Assembly (NCBI GenBank): GCA_002382085.1 | Contig: DFZK01000007.1 | Span: 1-64,000, forward strand | From: Sulfurospirillum sp. UBA4058 | GTDB taxonomy: Bacteria > Campylobacterota > Campylobacteria > Campylobacterales > Sulfurospirillaceae | Length of the DNA stretch: 64,000 nt | Direction of reading: 5' to 3' | Shown: positions 61,940 to 64,000 of the stretch, one piece after another | Layout of the letters: each line of letters starts with the position of its first letter | Numbering within the stretch: position 1 is the stretch's first letter | Program-made: the position numbers and the translations under genes | Notes under the pieces: model-generated | What the model was told of the DNA's origin: nothing | Database searches by the model: none | The model's input: only the letters and a program-made list of their open reading frames with translations

Positions 61940-62917
61940 ATGAAAGTGATTGCCTCTTTGTTTTTGACTATGATCTCTTTGTTAGGGTGTTTACACGCCG
62001 CGTCCGTTGAGATCACGCCGCAAGAGCAAGCGTGGTTGGATAAAACCAAAACGCTTCACGTTCGCATCACGAAAGACCTTCCGCCTTATCAATTTATGCA
62101 AGAGGGCGAGTATGCCGGCATCAGCGTCGAGTATATCAAATTTTTTGCTTCCATGTTTCACCTCAAAATCGAATACGAAACCGAAGGCAGTTGGGTCGAA
62201 GCGTTAGAGCGCGTCAAAAAGCACGACGGTATCGACGTTATTTTACGCCTGACGCCTAATCCCGATCTTCATCAAACCATGCTTTTTAGCAAAGCGTACT
62301 GTGCTTTTCCTTTTGCCCTTTTGACTTCTACGACGTTTCCTTCCGAAATCTTTTTTGGCGGGAGTGCACGAAAGATCGCCATTGTTCCCAATTACGTGAT
62401 TAACGAGAAACTCAAACAAGACTTTCCGCATTTTACCTATGTTACCTATGCTAACTCCCTTGAAGCGATGCGAGCGGTTAACGAGCATAACGTCGACGGT
62501 TTTATCGGCGATATCGCGATTATGAGTATGTTTGTTAAAAAGTATCATTTAGACAACGTTAAAATTTCCAACCTGACACGTTATGCCACCGAAGAGCAAT
62601 CCGTTGCGGCGGCGAAAGATTGGCCGGAGTTTATCTCTCTTTTTAACAAGATGTTGGATGCTATGCCGCAAGATTTACATGTAAAGATCAAACGTAAATA
62701 CCTTCCGTTGGTTCAAGAAAAAAATATGCTTGAAAGCACGCAAGGCATAGAGCTTAACGAACGAGAAAAATTATATCTTGCAGCGCATCCGAGTATTAGC
62801 GTGACCAATGAGCTAAGCTGGTATCCGTATGATTTTAACGAAGAGGGCGAAGCGAGGGGCTATGCGGTCGATTATATGAAGTTATTGGGGAAAAAAGTAG
62901 GTATACATTTTCATTAG
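61940..62917 (+). pseudogene. SBP_bac_3 sensor, N-terminal part before a frameshift
   Basis: Signal peptide (MKVIASLFLTMISLLGCLHA) and a first family-3 solute-binding domain (about 30-250: LHVRITKDLPPYQFMQEGEYAGISVEYIKFF in parts), then the start of a second (LAAHPSISVTNELSWYPYDF). The frame ends at TAG 62915, while coding continues one base out of phase. Removing one T from CATTTTCATT (about 62906-62915) would read ...VGIHFISGTWPEVF..., a normal continuation. It is either a one-base insertion, a sequencing error or a phase-variable site. An exact palindrome (62675-62684) encodes LHVK. Confidence 0.8.
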
Positions 62918-64000
62918 CGGTACGTGGCCCGAGGTATTTGAGAAATTTCAGAACAAAGAGATACAAGTAGCACAACCGTTGATTCCTTCCTCTCAGAGGC
63001 GTCAACGGTTTCGCTTTAGCGATCCGTTTATTACGATGGATTTAGCACTCATTACGCAAGCTAAACGCAAAGAGATCGTTACGATGGAGACGCTCAAAGG
63101 GAAAACGGTCGGTGCAGGTAAAGGGTGGCCGACGACGAAGTACCTCAAAGAGGAGTATCCCGAACTGAACGTCGTAGAGTATGAAACCGCCAAAGAGATG
63201 CTTGAAGCGATTGCGTACGGACTGATCGATGCGGGCGTCGACGATGCGTTTACGGCGCGGTATATTATCGAAAAAGAGATGCTTTCAAACCTACATATCG
63301 CTTTTAAAGTGGCACTCAAGAGTTTGGAAGATCGGAATCTTTACATCGTGATGCAACCCGAAGACGACATTTTACAAGGCATTATCAACAAAGCGTTGCA
63401 CAGCGTAACGTCCGATGAGGTCGATGCCCTCAAATCCAAGTGGTCGAAAAGCATCATGCTTAAAGAGCTACGATTGGCGTTTTCGTTAGATGAACAGATT
63501 TACCTTGCGCAAAAAAATCGTATTCGTATGTGCATCAATCCCGATCAAATGCCCTTAGAGATGAACCAAAACGGCAAGCACGTGGGAATCGTTGCCGATT
63601 ATATCGATGCGATGGGAGCGTTTTTAGGCGTTCCGATTGCGTTAGTCCCGACACAGACATGGGCGGAATCTCTTCTTAAAGCCAAAGAGCGTCAATGCGA
63701 CATTTTATCGCTTTCTATCGCTACGCCCGAACGAAAAGCGTATTTGGATTTTACCCATCCGTATTTACAAATACCGCTCGTATTGGTTGCGGGAGAAGAC
63801 AAAGTGTTTTATTCGGATATCGCTACGCTTACCGGTAAGCCTATCGGCATTACGAAAGGGTATGCCTACGGTGATATTTTAAGGGTTCACTATCCTCATC
63901 TTCAGTTCGTCGATACGGACAGCGATGCCGAGGGGTTAAAGCAAGTGGCACAAAAGAAGCTTTTCGGATTTATCGGGACATTGCCGACGATGGCGTATCA
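62916..64000 (+). pseudogene. SBP_bac_3 sensor continued, shifted frame, cut by window end
   Basis: In frame 3 the second binding domain continues (SGTWPEVFEKFQNKE, GKTVGAGKGWPTTKYLKEEYP), followed by a third (RIRMCINPDQMPLEMNQNGK ... FTHPYLQIPLVLVAGE). It stays open to base 64000. Three tandem family-3 domains without a transporter suggest the periplasmic part of a large membrane sensor, probably a histidine kinase or cyclase whose output domain lies beyond the window. No independent start codon with a ribosome site is seen here. Confidence 0.75.

Overview
The window looks like chromosome of a Campylobacterota (former Epsilonproteobacteria) species, most likely Sulfurospirillum or a close relative. 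The grounds are rpoB and rpoC that overlap in different frames (fused in Helicobacter and Wolinella), histidine kinases with the IAHQWRQPL-type H box, a DUF2603 gene, the ribA/hemB/argF/DUF2603/hemN/Fe-S oxidoreductase order known from Campylobacter, a TorA-plus-monohaem-cytochrome pair, and a CetA/CetB-like energy-taxis pair. Genus assignment is inference; no rRNA is present.

Layout. 1-11.6 kb: transcription and translation genes (rpoB cut by the left edge, rpoC, rpsL, rpsG, fusA). 11.7-14.3 kb: methionine ABC importer metNIQ. 14.4-17.2 kb: tRNA-Arg(CCT), a DMT-family exporter, a 35-residue Cys/Lys-rich small protein and a porin with a structured promoter. 17.3-28.6 kb: SagB-type nitroreductase, periplasmic TorA-like molybdoenzyme with its cytochrome c, a response regulator / family-5 solute-binding protein / histidine kinase operon, then chemotaxis genes and a membrane-anchored protein. 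28.7-43.8 kb: a complete 13-gene complex I with NuoE, NuoF and a fused NuoCD, split into two convergent operons (nuoGHIJKLMN on +, nuoABCDEF on -). Between the two 3' ends sits one AT-rich DUF4209 gene with a HEPN-like RNxxxHG motif, bordered by 26-bp exact inverted repeats. 43.9-58.8 kb: cell-wall LD-peptidase, alr, a degenerate GGDEF protein, rsmG, a NIT-domain chemoreceptor, a divergent superoxide reductase / sodB pair, mscL, ribA, hemB, argF, hemN and an Fe-S oxidoreductase. 58.8-61.8 kb: AT-rich accessory block with a macro-domain protein and an unrecognised partner, a RelB/RelE toxin-antitoxin pair, an AraC regulator and a small membrane protein. 61.9-64 kb: a multi-domain periplasmic-binding sensor broken by a one-base frameshift and cut by the right edge.

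The strongest unexplained signal is a 10-bp palindrome, TTACATGTAA (extended YTTACATGTAAR), found 22 times exactly plus six one-mismatch copies, where well under one is expected by chance. Intergenic copies almost all sit within about 20 nt after a stop codon, pairs form hairpins at convergent gene ends, and in-gene copies nearly always use the frame encoding Leu-His-Val. The same palindrome forms the core of the inverted repeats around the DUF4209 gene. A second large-scale signal is a sharp change in CpG content inside rpoB near 1.55 kb, suggesting a mosaic gene or an assembly join.

No CRISPR array, transposase, integrase or prophage gene was seen, and no gene-free stretch exceeds about 300 bases.
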